A stretch of 64,000 nucleotides of DNA, taken from NCBI GenBank assembly GCA_023397655.1, contig JAEWTW010000025.1, positions 3,570 through 67,569 on the forward strand. The letters run 5' to 3'. How positions within the stretch are numbered: position 1 is the first letter of the stretch; every line of letters starts with the position of its first letter. This document shows positions 33,505 to 40,919 of the stretch, in pieces. A program made the position numbers and the translations under genes. The notes under the pieces were generated by a model. The model searched no databases and was not told where the DNA came from. It saw only the letters and a program-made list of their open reading frames with translations. The stretch comes from Bacillota bacterium (lineage in GTDB: Bacteria > Bacillota > Clostridia > Christensenellales > SZUA-584).

Positions 33505-33788
33505 TGCCTGTGACGGTAAGAATGCCTGGTTGGCCGGTAGCGGTTGTCGATACGCCCGATGAACAGGTTGCCAGAAGGAAGCAGGAGAAGGCTTTCCGAT
33601 TGAGCCAGCCTGTGCTCTATGAAACCGCACACCGGGGTTTACCTGCACGGATTCGCGGAAGTCTGATTGACGGAGAACTTTGCGGTTACGCCTGCGAGTG
33701 GTTATGTCAAGGCATATGGCGTGAAATACTGAGCGCCGAGGTAAGAGCGGCAATGAAGGAAGAGTTTGAACGTGAGAGGTGCAGATGA
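33501..33788 (+). CDS. Hypothetical early phage protein
   Basis: 95 aa from ATG 33501 (overlaps the previous stop as ATGA). Mildly basic, with VDTPDEQVARRKQEKAFRL and GYACEWLCQGIWREIL segments. No family recognised. The open frame extends upstream through the previous gene, but the coupled ATG is the better start. Confidence 0.55.
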   Translation: MMPVTVRMPGWPVAVVDTPDEQVARRKQEKAFRLSQPVLYETAHRGLPARIRGSLIDGELCGYACEWLCQGIWREILSAEVRAAMKEEFERERCR

Positions 33789-33913
33789 TGGAAGGCAAGA
33801 TGCTGGTGGACTTCGTTACATGGATCGCCGTGCTGATAATCGCGTTTGCGGTGTTCATGGGTGTGCTGGTGGTGATGGAGAGACCGAGAGGGAGGAGGCA
33901 TAAACGTGGTTAA
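33785..33913 (+). CDS. 42-residue single-span membrane protein
   Basis: MMEGKMLVDF followed by one hydrophobic helix (VTWIAVLIIAFAVFMGVLVV) and a basic tail RPRGRRHKRG. The start overlaps the previous stop (ATGATG), GAGAGGTG upstream. Probably inserted in the membrane with the tail inside. Confidence 0.5.
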   Translation: MMEGKMLVDFVTWIAVLIIAFAVFMGVLVVMERPRGRRHKRG

Positions 33914-34064
33914 AAGACAGTGCCCCAGCTGCGGAAGTGTTCAATACTCGGCAGCGGCAGAAAGGACTTGGACTTGCAAATGCGGTCATATCCTTTCATC
34001 AAAACTCAATCAACCCGCCGAAAAAAGGAAAGCGCGGCTGCAGTCCGCGCATGTGAGGGGTTGA
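33906..34064 (+). CDS. Small zinc-ribbon phage protein
   Basis: 52 aa from GTG 33906 behind GGGAGGAGG (6 bases). Two cysteine knuckles, CPSCG and CKCG, form a zinc-ribbon; the tail is basic. Overlaps the previous gene by 8 bases. Confidence 0.5.
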   Translation: MVKRQCPSCGSVQYSAAAERTWTCKCGHILSSKLNQPAEKRKARLQSAHVRG

Positions 34065-34122
34065 AGTGAGGGGGAGATTCATTACCCCTAATATATCACA
34101 GAGGAGAGGAGGTGACAGGCTA

Positions 34123-34521
34123 ATGGGAGGTGCAACAAAGATGAAAACGGCGCGGCTCATGACCGCTTTTACACGCATACAGGCCGCTGACCGTCTTTTC
34201 ATCAGTGAAAGCACTTTGAAGCGTATCGAGAACGGCGTGCAGACAGCCAGCCGTGAGGTGGAGCAGGCAGCCGCTGAGCTGTATGGGGCGCCGTGGGTCG
34301 CGAACCCGCTGGTGCCGGATGATTACAAGCCCGGGCCCCGAACACAGGCGGTGCTCAACTACTACAGCAAGCGCCGCAACGTCGAGAGGATCATGCCGCT
34401 GATGGAAAGCATTCTCGCAGACGGGATAGTCGATACGACAGAAAAAACAGATTTCGATTTCTGCATGCAGGTTGTCGGCGATGAGCGAAAAGCAAGCGCC
34501 GATCTGCTGTATGCGAGATAA
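34123..34521 (+). CDS. HTH-containing early phage regulator
   Basis: 132 aa (126 if the next ATG, 34141, is used; both have GGAGG-type sites 10 bases upstream). HTH: RIQAADRLFISESTLKRIENG. The C-terminal half (VERIMPLMESILADGIVDTTEK) is helical. Typical of phage early-region regulators. Confidence 0.65.
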   Translation: MGGATKMKTARLMTAFTRIQAADRLFISESTLKRIENGVQTASREVEQAAAELYGAPWVANPLVPDDYKPGPRTQAVLNYYSKRRNVERIMPLMESILADGIVDTTEKTDFDFCMQVVGDERKASADLLYAR

Positions 34522-34532
34522 GGAGGGGCAGC

Positions 34533-34670
34533 GTGAACAAAGCGACCAGAAAAATGACACTCGGTTATCTGAGTGTGATGTACAAGGAACTCGGCATCGT
34601 GACGGAGCTAAACGACGGACAGATTACCGGGTTCAAAAGGGAAAAGAAAAAAGACGCCATGAGCGCCTAA
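34533..34670 (+). CDS. 45-residue early phage protein
   Basis: From GTG 34533 behind AAGGAGGGG: a helical protein (KMTLGYLSVMYKELGIVTEL) with a basic tail KREKKKDAMSA. No family recognised; the ribosome site is excellent. Confidence 0.5.
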   Translation: MNKATRKMTLGYLSVMYKELGIVTELNDGQITGFKREKKKDAMSA

Positions 34671-34782
34671 GCAATTTATCAAGATCAGTATAACACACCC
34701 CATGAACGGACGCAAGCCCGGCAAAACGAACATCGAGGAAAAAATCGGGGAGCCAGCCGGGCGGCTCCTCTTTGGAGGACAC

Positions 34783-35049
34783 ATGGACAATTCATATTCT
34801 ACGGCAAAACTACCTGATACGCTTGAAGAGATCGTTATTTTATCGGATTGCCTTTTATCACTTAGAGTTTGCGCGGCTATACCCCCAGAGCGCGAATCTG
34901 AGCTGCCAGAAAAAATATTTGCAAAGATCGGCGGAAACGGAACTGAGGCGGGTCTTTGGAACCTAGTCGATTACAACAAGCATCCGGAGGCATCTCCGAC
35001 TCCATGCAATGACTATAAAGGCAGATGGCACTACGTACTGTTTGCTTAA
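34783..35049 (+). CDS. Hypothetical early phage protein
   Basis: 88 aa from ATG 34783: MDNSYSTAKLPDTLEEIVIL, ending DYKGRWHYVLFA. GGAGG is only 4 bases upstream, slightly close. An earlier in-frame ATG (34702) has no ribosome site. A GGAGCC/GGCTCC hairpin (34748-34769) lies just before the start. Confidence 0.5.
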   Translation: MDNSYSTAKLPDTLEEIVILSDCLLSLRVCAAIPPERESELPEKIFAKIGGNGTEAGLWNLVDYNKHPEASPTPCNDYKGRWHYVLFA

Positions 35050-35064
35050 AGAGGAGGCCAACCA

Positions 35065-35442
35065 ATGCCAGCCACAGCACTCGCAGTCAACTCAAAGCAC
35101 ATAGGAGATGCCTTCGAGCAGCGGTTTCTCAATCATTGCAAGGTGCGCGGCTTGTACGTCCAGCAGATGCCCGCAACGGTCGGATTCGATTTCCTGATCG
35201 GTGTGGACGGGCTATTGCCGGTGGAGCTGAAGTACGTTGTCGGCGGCAAGCTGCGGCTCAAGCACTTCACGCCGATTGAGCGAATCGTCGCAGAGGAAAT
35301 GACGGAGAAGGGTCTGCCGTACACAATAGCGTTCCCGCTGTTTGACTGCATCGGGCGCGTGACGTGGGGCGAGATACGCGAGCAGCTGATGGCTGGGGGC
35401 GTGATGCTGGACAACCCGAAATGGGTTTGGGAGGAGTTATGA
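35065..35442 (+). CDS. PD-(D/E)XK nuclease-like phage protein
   Basis: 125 aa. The block VGFDFLIGVDGLLPVELKY gives D-x(n)-ExK spacing of a PD-(D/E)XK nuclease core, as in phage Holliday-junction resolvase or RecU/VRR-like proteins, followed by KLRLKHFTPIERIVAEEM. Catalytic identity is inferred from this motif only. AGAGGAGG precedes ATG 35065. Confidence 0.6.
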   Translation: MPATALAVNSKHIGDAFEQRFLNHCKVRGLYVQQMPATVGFDFLIGVDGLLPVELKYVVGGKLRLKHFTPIERIVAEEMTEKGLPYTIAFPLFDCIGRVTWGEIREQLMAGGVMLDNPKWVWEEL

Positions 35443-35645
35443 GCCGCCAATACTGGACCTGCCCTGAGTGTAAAGCCAATTTGGATTTTGGAGAAAGCTG
35501 TGATTGCTATAAAGAATCAATTAGAGGAGGAGAAAATGAAACAGATTACCCTGTACGCCAAAGAGTACAACGAAATAATGAAAGCCATGAAATCGGTCGT
35601 TTCCAAAGACCAATACCGGCTTTACCTAGCAGGCGTGTATCTTGA
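35439..35645 (+). CDS. Zinc-finger phage protein overlapping the DnaN-like gene
   Basis: 68 aa from ATG 35439 (overlaps the previous stop, ATGA). The N-terminal half YWTCPECKANLDFGESCDC is a clear CxxC...CxC finger common in clostridial phages. The last 35 codons overlap the next gene by 110 bases in another frame and look like a shadow, so the ancestral stop may have been lost by a frameshift. Confidence 0.45.
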   Translation: MSRQYWTCPECKANLDFGESCDCYKESIRGGENETDYPVRQRVQRNNESHEIGRFQRPIPALPSRRVS

Positions 35646-36132
35646 GGTCGAAGAAACGACCGCTCGCTTTACCGGACTGAACGGGTTTGTCATGACGCAT
35701 GTGGTGCTACCACATAACGGCGACAAGGTGGCGGAGCCTTGGAGCGTGATCATGCCGGTGATGCCCGTCAAGGCGCTGCCCAAGGCGATGATCACGATCA
35801 CCGTAGACGATGATCTGGTCACCGTGAAAAATGTGTACACCGGGGAGGCCGTGACACAGCCGTTAATCAAAGACGATTACATGAAATACCGTCAATTAAT
35901 CTCCGAACCAGTGAAGGAGCACTGCATCTACATGGACGCCCGAAACCTCAGAAACGCACTAGAAGCTGCTGGGCTGTGCGACCAATCTCTAATCCGCCTA
36001 TCCTTCAATACTGAATCGCAGATCGGGCCCATCCTGCTCAAAGGTTGCGGCTCAGACGGAACGCTTTATTACACAGGTATCATAATGCCCGTGAAGCCGA
36101 AAGACGGCGAATACACGGCGCACGCAATATAA
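35536..36132 (+). CDS. Phage sliding-clamp-like (DnaN-like) protein
   Basis: 198 aa. MKQITLYAKEYNEIMKAMKS, SKDQYRLYLAGVYLEVEET and TGLNGFVMTHVVL resemble the first domain of the DNA polymerase III beta clamp; the end GTLYYTGIIMPVK resembles the clamp C-terminal strand. Length is half of DnaN, as in phage versions. The role would be processivity for the phage polymerase encoded below; remote similarity only. AGAGGAGGAG precedes ATG 35536. Confidence 0.5.
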   Translation: MKQITLYAKEYNEIMKAMKSVVSKDQYRLYLAGVYLEVEETTARFTGLNGFVMTHVVLPHNGDKVAEPWSVIMPVMPVKALPKAMITITVDDDLVTVKNVYTGEAVTQPLIKDDYMKYRQLISEPVKEHCIYMDARNLRNALEAAGLCDQSLIRLSFNTESQIGPILLKGCGSDGTLYYTGIIMPVKPKDGEYTAHAI

Positions 36133-36147
36133 GAGGAGGAGAAACAC

Positions 36148-36540
36148 ATGAACAAGATCACGATCACAATTGAAGCCCCGGAGCTGGTTGCCGCTCTCAA
36201 CAGTTTCGCCGCGGCGCTGACCGGGCAGAACAAAGCTGTGACAATCACGCAGCCTGCTGCACCGGCAGCGCCTGCGGCTCCCGTCACACCTGCAGCGCCC
36301 ATAGCGCCGCCCGTAGCACCGCCTGTGGCCCCCGTGGCTCCTGCCGCACCTGTAGTAACGCCGCCCGAGTACACACAGGATCAGCTGGTACATGCAGCGA
36401 CGCCGCTGATCGACGCAGGAAGGCAAGCGGATCTGATCGCGCTGCTGGCGCAGTTCGGTGTGCAGTCGATGATGCAGCTGCCCAAAGAACAGTACGGCGC
36501 GTTCGCAACGGGGCTGCGCGGCATGGGGGCGAGGATATGA
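36148..36540 (+). CDS. Phage protein with Ala/Pro-rich linker
   Basis: 130 aa: a short N-terminal part (MNKITITIEAPELVAALNSF), a low-complexity Ala-Pro-Val linker of about 40 residues (repeated PAAP, PVAP units) and a C-terminal helical part (LVHAATPLIDAGRQADLIAL). Found upstream of DUF2800 genes; function unknown. Overlaps the next start by ATGA. Confidence 0.65.
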   Translation: MNKITITIEAPELVAALNSFAAALTGQNKAVTITQPAAPAAPAAPVTPAAPIAPPVAPPVAPVAPAAPVVTPPEYTQDQLVHAATPLIDAGRQADLIALLAQFGVQSMMQLPKEQYGAFATGLRGMGARI

Positions 36541-37688
36541 GTGCCCACGCCAAACTGTCGGCCAGCGGGTCGCACAAATGGCTGAACTGTCCGCCGTCTG
36601 CCTGCCTCGAGGCGCAGTTCCCCGAGAGCACCAGCGAGTACGCGGAGGAGGGGCGTCTGGCGCACTCCATCGGCGAGCTGAAGCTGCGCAAGCATTTCGC
36701 GCCGATGGGTCCCCGGACATTCACCGCGGAGCTCAAGAAGCTGCAGGCGAGTCCGCTCTATAACCCGGAGATGCTGGAGCACACGGACAAGTATCTCGAG
36801 TTCGTGCAGGCCAAGGCGCACGGGTTCAGCAGTCCGCCGTACGTGATCATGGAGCGCCGGCTGGATTACTCCCACGTTGCGCCTGAGGGCTTCGGCACGG
36901 GCGACTGTCTTATCATCGGCGGGTCGGTGCTGTACGTGATCGATCTCAAGTACGGCAAGGGCGTGGCAGTAGACGCTGAGGCCAACCCGCAGATGATGCT
37001 GTACGCGCTGGGGGCGCTCAAGGAATACGCGCTGCTGTATGCCATCGACACCGTGCGTCTTTGCATCGTGCAACCGAGGCTGGGTGAGCCCAGCGAGTGG
37101 GAGATACCAGCCGCGGCGCTGATGGAGTGGGGAGAGAGTATCAAGCCGGTGGCGCAGATGGCGTTCGAAGGCAAGGGCGAGTTCTGTGCGGGGGAGTGGT
37201 GCCGGTTCTGCCGGGCGAAAGCGCAGTGCCGCGCCCGCAGCAACAACATGACGGCGCTTGAAGCGTTCAGCGGCATGAAGCCCCCGCTGATCAGCAACGA
37301 TGAGGTCGGCAGCATACTGCGCCGTGCCCAGACGCTCAAAGCGTGGGTGTCCGATCTCGAAGAGTATGCCCTGTCTGCATTGCTGCAGGGCGAAACGATC
37401 CTCGGCTGGAAGGCGGTCGAGGGCAGGAGCAACCGGCAATTTGCCGACACCGACACCGCGTTCAAGCTGCTGACCAACGCAGGATACGACGAGGCGCTAT
37501 TGTATGAGCGCAAACCGATCACACTGACAGCCGTGGAAAAGCTGACCGGCAAACCGAAATTTAATGAACTGCTGAGCGGGCAAGTCATTAAGCCGCCGGG
37601 CAAACCGACACTCGCACCCGAAACCGACAAGCGTGAAGCCGTAACCAACAAAACGACCGCCGAAGAAGCATTCGGCAAAGCGAGCTAA
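36537..37688 (+). CDS. DUF2800 family PD-(D/E)XK (Cas4/RecB-like) nuclease
   Basis: 383 aa. N-terminus SASGSHKWLNCPPSACLE and the core GTGDCLIIGGSVLYVIDLKY carry the D...DxK nuclease signature; the cluster CAGEWCRFCRAKAQC resembles the iron-sulphur cysteines of Cas4/AddB-type nucleases. Widespread in phage replication modules, probably processing DNA ends for recombination with the DUF2815 protein encoded next. Confidence 0.8.
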   Translation: MSAHAKLSASGSHKWLNCPPSACLEAQFPESTSEYAEEGRLAHSIGELKLRKHFAPMGPRTFTAELKKLQASPLYNPEMLEHTDKYLEFVQAKAHGFSSPPYVIMERRLDYSHVAPEGFGTGDCLIIGGSVLYVIDLKYGKGVAVDAEANPQMMLYALGALKEYALLYAIDTVRLCIVQPRLGEPSEWEIPAAALMEWGESIKPVAQMAFEGKGEFCAGEWCRFCRAKAQCRARSNNMTALEAFSGMKPPLISNDEVGSILRRAQTLKAWVSDLEEYALSALLQGETILGWKAVEGRSNRQFADTDTAFKLLTNAGYDEALLYERKPITLTAVEKLTGKPKFNELLSGQVIKPPGKPTLAPETDKREAVTNKTTAEEAFGKAS

Positions 37689-37715
37689 AATTTAAGCGAA
37701 AGAGGTAAAACGAAA

Positions 37716-38516
37716 ATGGCAAACAGCAAACCGACAACCGTCACCACCGGTGAAGTGAGAATCAGCTACGAGCACCTTCTAACCCCGCAAGTCAAGAGGC
37801 AGGGCGATGCCCCAAAGTTCAGCGCGACACTGTTAATCCCCAAAAGCGACGTAGCGACAAAACAGCGCATTGACGCCGCTATTCAAGCCGCGATTGCCGA
37901 AGGCGCAAGCAGCAAATGGGGTGGCGTGCGTCCTCCGCAGATCCCCGTACCGATCTATGACGGCGACGGCGTTCGTCCGAGTGACGGCATGCCCTTCGGT
38001 GACGAGTGCAAAGGGCACTGGGTGATGTCCGCCAGCAGCAAGACCCGGCAGGATATCGTGGATCTCAATCTGCAGCCGATCATCAACGCAACTGAGATCT
38101 ACAGCGGCATGTATGCCCGCGTGAACATCAACTTTTTCCCATATAAAGCCGAGGAAGGTGGCAAGAAGGGTATCGGCTGCGGCCTCGGTCCCGTGCAGAA
38201 GACCCGCGACGGGGAGCCGCTGGCTGGCGGCGTGAGCGCCGAGGAGGCGTTCGGCGGAGCGCAAGGCGGCTTTGCACCGCCTCCGCAGGCAGCACCGGGC
38301 TATTCTCAGCCCGTGTACCCGCAGCAGCCGTATGCAGCGCCGCAGCAACCCGCGGCACCGTGGCACACGCCCGGTTATCCGGCTCAGCCTGCCGCGCCTG
38401 CATACCCGCAGCAGCCTGTCGTTCCGTTCCCCGGAGCACCGCAGCCGCCTGCAGGCATCAACCCGATCACAGGACAGCCATATCAGCAGGCAGCCGGCGG
38501 CGTGATGGGCATTTAA
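37716..38516 (+). CDS. DUF2815 single-stranded DNA-binding protein
   Basis: 266 aa. Residues 1-165 show the DUF2815 fold (GEVRISYEHLLTPQVKR, FSATLLIPKSD, KGHWVMSASSKTRQDIVD), an OB-fold ssDNA-binding family. The tail (170-266) is a Pro/Gln/Ala-rich disordered extension, a usual partner-recruiting end of ssDNA-binding proteins. AGAGG precedes ATG 37716. Confidence 0.78.
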   Translation: MANSKPTTVTTGEVRISYEHLLTPQVKRQGDAPKFSATLLIPKSDVATKQRIDAAIQAAIAEGASSKWGGVRPPQIPVPIYDGDGVRPSDGMPFGDECKGHWVMSASSKTRQDIVDLNLQPIINATEIYSGMYARVNINFFPYKAEEGGKKGIGCGLGPVQKTRDGEPLAGGVSAEEAFGGAQGGFAPPPQAAPGYSQPVYPQQPYAAPQQPAAPWHTPGYPAQPAAPAYPQQPVVPFPGAPQPPAGINPITGQPYQQAAGGVMGI

Positions 38517-38585
38517 TTCATCTTATTTCTAGGGGTGCGAATGAGTGGGGAGGGGTCAAACCCTCCCTGCTACACGGAGGCGCAA

Positions 38586-40556
38586 ATGGTGGATCTCTCT
38601 ATCGACATCGAAACATACAGCGGAGTGGATCTTAAAAAATCCGGACTCTATAAATACGTGCAGTCGCCTGACTTCGAGGTGATGCTGCTGGCGTACAGCT
38701 TCAACGGCGCGCCGGTGCAGATCGTTGACCTCAAGTCCGGCGAAGATCTGCCCATCCAGATCAAAGGCGCGATGAATAACCCGCTGGTGATCAAACACGC
38801 TTACAACGCTGCGTTTGAGTGGTACTGCCTGTCCAAGCACTTCGGCGTCATGCTGCCGCTGGATCAATGGCGCTGCACGATGCACCACGGGCTGTACTGC
38901 GGCTTTGGCGGCAGCCTGGGCGCGATCGGCGAGGCCATAGGACTTCCGCAGGATAAGCGCAAGTTGTCCACCGGTATGAGCCTCATACGGACGTTCTGCG
39001 TGCCCTGCAAGCCGACGAAGAACAACGGCAACCGCACACGGACGCTGCCGAACCATGAGCCGGACAAGTGGCAGCTGTTCAAAGACTACTGCAAGCAGGA
39101 CGTGCGCACGGAAATGGAGGTGGAGCGCCTGCTGTCTGCGTTCCCGGTGCCGGAGAACGAGCAGCGACTTTGGGAGCTGGATCAGGTGATCAACACGCGC
39201 GGGGTCCGCATCGACCGGGAGCTGGTGGAGAGCGCTCTGGCTGTGTACGAAAAGGTGACCGGCGAACTCAAAAAAGAAGCGCTCGGCCTCACAGGGCTGG
39301 ATAACCCGAACAGCGTCGCGCAGCTGCTGGACTGGTACGAAGGCGAGACCGGCGAGGAGCTGGATAACCTGCGCAAGGACACCGTGAAGGCAATTCTCGC
39401 GGGCGACGTTGAGAACGACGCTGTCAAACGCGTGCTGGAGATCCGGCAGGAGCTGGCAAAGACCAGTGTCAAAAAGTACAACGCCATGCGCGATGTGATC
39501 TGCGACGACGACCGCGCCCGCGGCTTGCTGCAGGTGTACGGCGCGAATCGTACCGGGCGCTGGGCGGGGCGGCTGGTCCAGGTGCAGAACCTCCCACGCA
39601 ACTATATCAAGATCCTCGGCCACGCCCGCGAGTCCACGAAGGCTCGCAAGATCGACACGCTCAAGATCGTATACGGCAATATCCCTGACACGCTTTCCCA
39701 GCTCATACGTACGGCGTTCATTCCGTCCGAGGGGCGCACGTTCATCGTGGCGGACTTCTCAGCCATTGAGGCGCGCGTGATCGCGTGGCTGGCGGGGGAG
39801 CAGTGGCGGCAGGAGGTATTCGCGACGCACGGCAAGATATATGAAGCCTCAGCGTCCGCGATGTTCGGTGTGCCGCTTGAGCAGGTCGACAAGGATCTGC
39901 GGCAGCGCGGCAAGGTGGCGGAGCTGGCGCTCGGCTATCAGGGCGCGGCAGGGGCGCTTGAGAAGATGGACGTCAACAAACAGATCGACCCCGAGGAGTA
40001 CCCCGAGATCGTCCGGCGCTGGCGGGACTCCAACAAGCGCATCGTGGATCTGTGGTACTCCGTGGAGAATGCCGCCGTGCAGACGGTGCGCACGTGCCAG
40101 CAGACAGGCGTCAACGGCGTCATATTCAGTCGTGAGGGCGATTACAGCACCGGGCAGGACTTCCTCACGATCACGCTGCCGTCCGGACGAAAACTGTATT
40201 ATGTGAAGCCATTCCTCGCGCCCAACCGCTGGGGCAACGACAGCGTTCACTTTCAAGGCATGGACCAGACGACCAAGAAGTGGGGCGAACAGGAGACGTA
40301 CGGCGGCAAACTGGTGGAGAACATCGTGCAGGCCATCGCCCGCGACTGCCTGGCCGTGGCGATGCAGAGACTGACAGCGGCAGGGTATGAGATCGTGATG
40401 CATATCCATGACGAGGTTGTGATCGACACTGTCGACCGTGCCGGGTTTGATGATTTGATGGGTATATGCAATCTCATGGGCGAGCCGATTCCGTGGGCCA
40501 CGGGACTGCTACTGAGGGCGGACGGGTTCACGACTGACTACTATAAAAAAGAGTAA
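38586..40556 (+). CDS. Phage family A DNA polymerase with 3'-5' exonuclease domain
   Basis: 656 aa. Exonuclease motif I is MVDLSIDIETYSGVDLKK; an aspartate-rich exonuclease continues to about 190. Polymerase motif A is FIVADFSAIEARVIAWLAGE, motif B KVAELALGYQGAAGALEKM, motif C MHIHDEVVIDT. It replicates the phage genome. ATG 38586 is used since it begins the exonuclease strand and follows CGGAGGC; the frame extends 17 codons further up. Confidence 0.92.
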   Translation: MVDLSIDIETYSGVDLKKSGLYKYVQSPDFEVMLLAYSFNGAPVQIVDLKSGEDLPIQIKGAMNNPLVIKHAYNAAFEWYCLSKHFGVMLPLDQWRCTMHHGLYCGFGGSLGAIGEAIGLPQDKRKLSTGMSLIRTFCVPCKPTKNNGNRTRTLPNHEPDKWQLFKDYCKQDVRTEMEVERLLSAFPVPENEQRLWELDQVINTRGVRIDRELVESALAVYEKVTGELKKEALGLTGLDNPNSVAQLLDWYEGETGEELDNLRKDTVKAILAGDVENDAVKRVLEIRQELAKTSVKKYNAMRDVICDDDRARGLLQVYGANRTGRWAGRLVQVQNLPRNYIKILGHARESTKARKIDTLKIVYGNIPDTLSQLIRTAFIPSEGRTFIVADFSAIEARVIAWLAGEQWRQEVFATHGKIYEASASAMFGVPLEQVDKDLRQRGKVAELALGYQGAAGALEKMDVNKQIDPEEYPEIVRRWRDSNKRIVDLWYSVENAAVQTVRTCQQTGVNGVIFSREGDYSTGQDFLTITLPSGRKLYYVKPFLAPNRWGNDSVHFQGMDQTTKKWGEQETYGGKLVENIVQAIARDCLAVAMQRLTAAGYEIVMHIHDEVVIDTVDRAGFDDLMGICNLMGEPIPWATGLLLRADGFTTDYYKKE

Positions 40557-40560
40557 CAGT

Positions 40561-40857
40561 CTATTCTATGTGTTCGGTGGGTTTATTAAAAATTAGATAC
40601 CAGCCCGATTTTACTAGATCGTCGATACAGCTGCTTAGATCTTCTGAATCGATAGTTGGTCCGTTTAAATACACTGCACAAACTTCGTTGGCGTAATCCA
40701 GGGTTACTTTTGTAACGTCGGCTCCATCTAAGCCCTCGTCAACGACGGTATCGCCAACCATGGGGCGGAGATCCGAATCAAAATCCTTTATCAGGCGGGC
40801 GCAATGGTATTCTCCCTGTGTTCCATGAGTTATGTCCAAGAAAAGATTGATTCTCAT
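40561..40857 (-). CDS. Minus-strand gene inside the replication cluster (moron-like)
   Basis: 98 aa, acidic: MRINLFLDITHGTQGEYHCA, then TKVTLDYANEVCAVYLNG. GGAGGATAAACTA precedes ATG 40857. All neighbours read rightward and the base composition here is AT-richer, so it looks like an inserted accessory gene. No family recognised; the small acidic fold would suit an anti-defence or inhibitor protein, but this is speculation. Confidence 0.6.
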   Translation of the reverse strand: MRINLFLDITHGTQGEYHCARLIKDFDSDLRPMVGDTVVDEGLDGADVTKVTLDYANEVCAVYLNGPTIDSEDLSSCIDDLVKSGWYLIFNKPTEHIE

Positions 40858-40919
40858 TAGTTTATCCTCCAGTTCAAATATGTGAGAGTATACCATAATA
40901 CGGCAAAAAGGTAAATGAT

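Noticed and set aside
36381..39623. Several minus-strand frames over 350 codons in the phage replication region
   Set aside because: All lie antisense to DUF2800, DUF2815 and polymerase genes in GC-rich DNA with rare stops; Arg/His/Leu-rich composition marks them as shadows.
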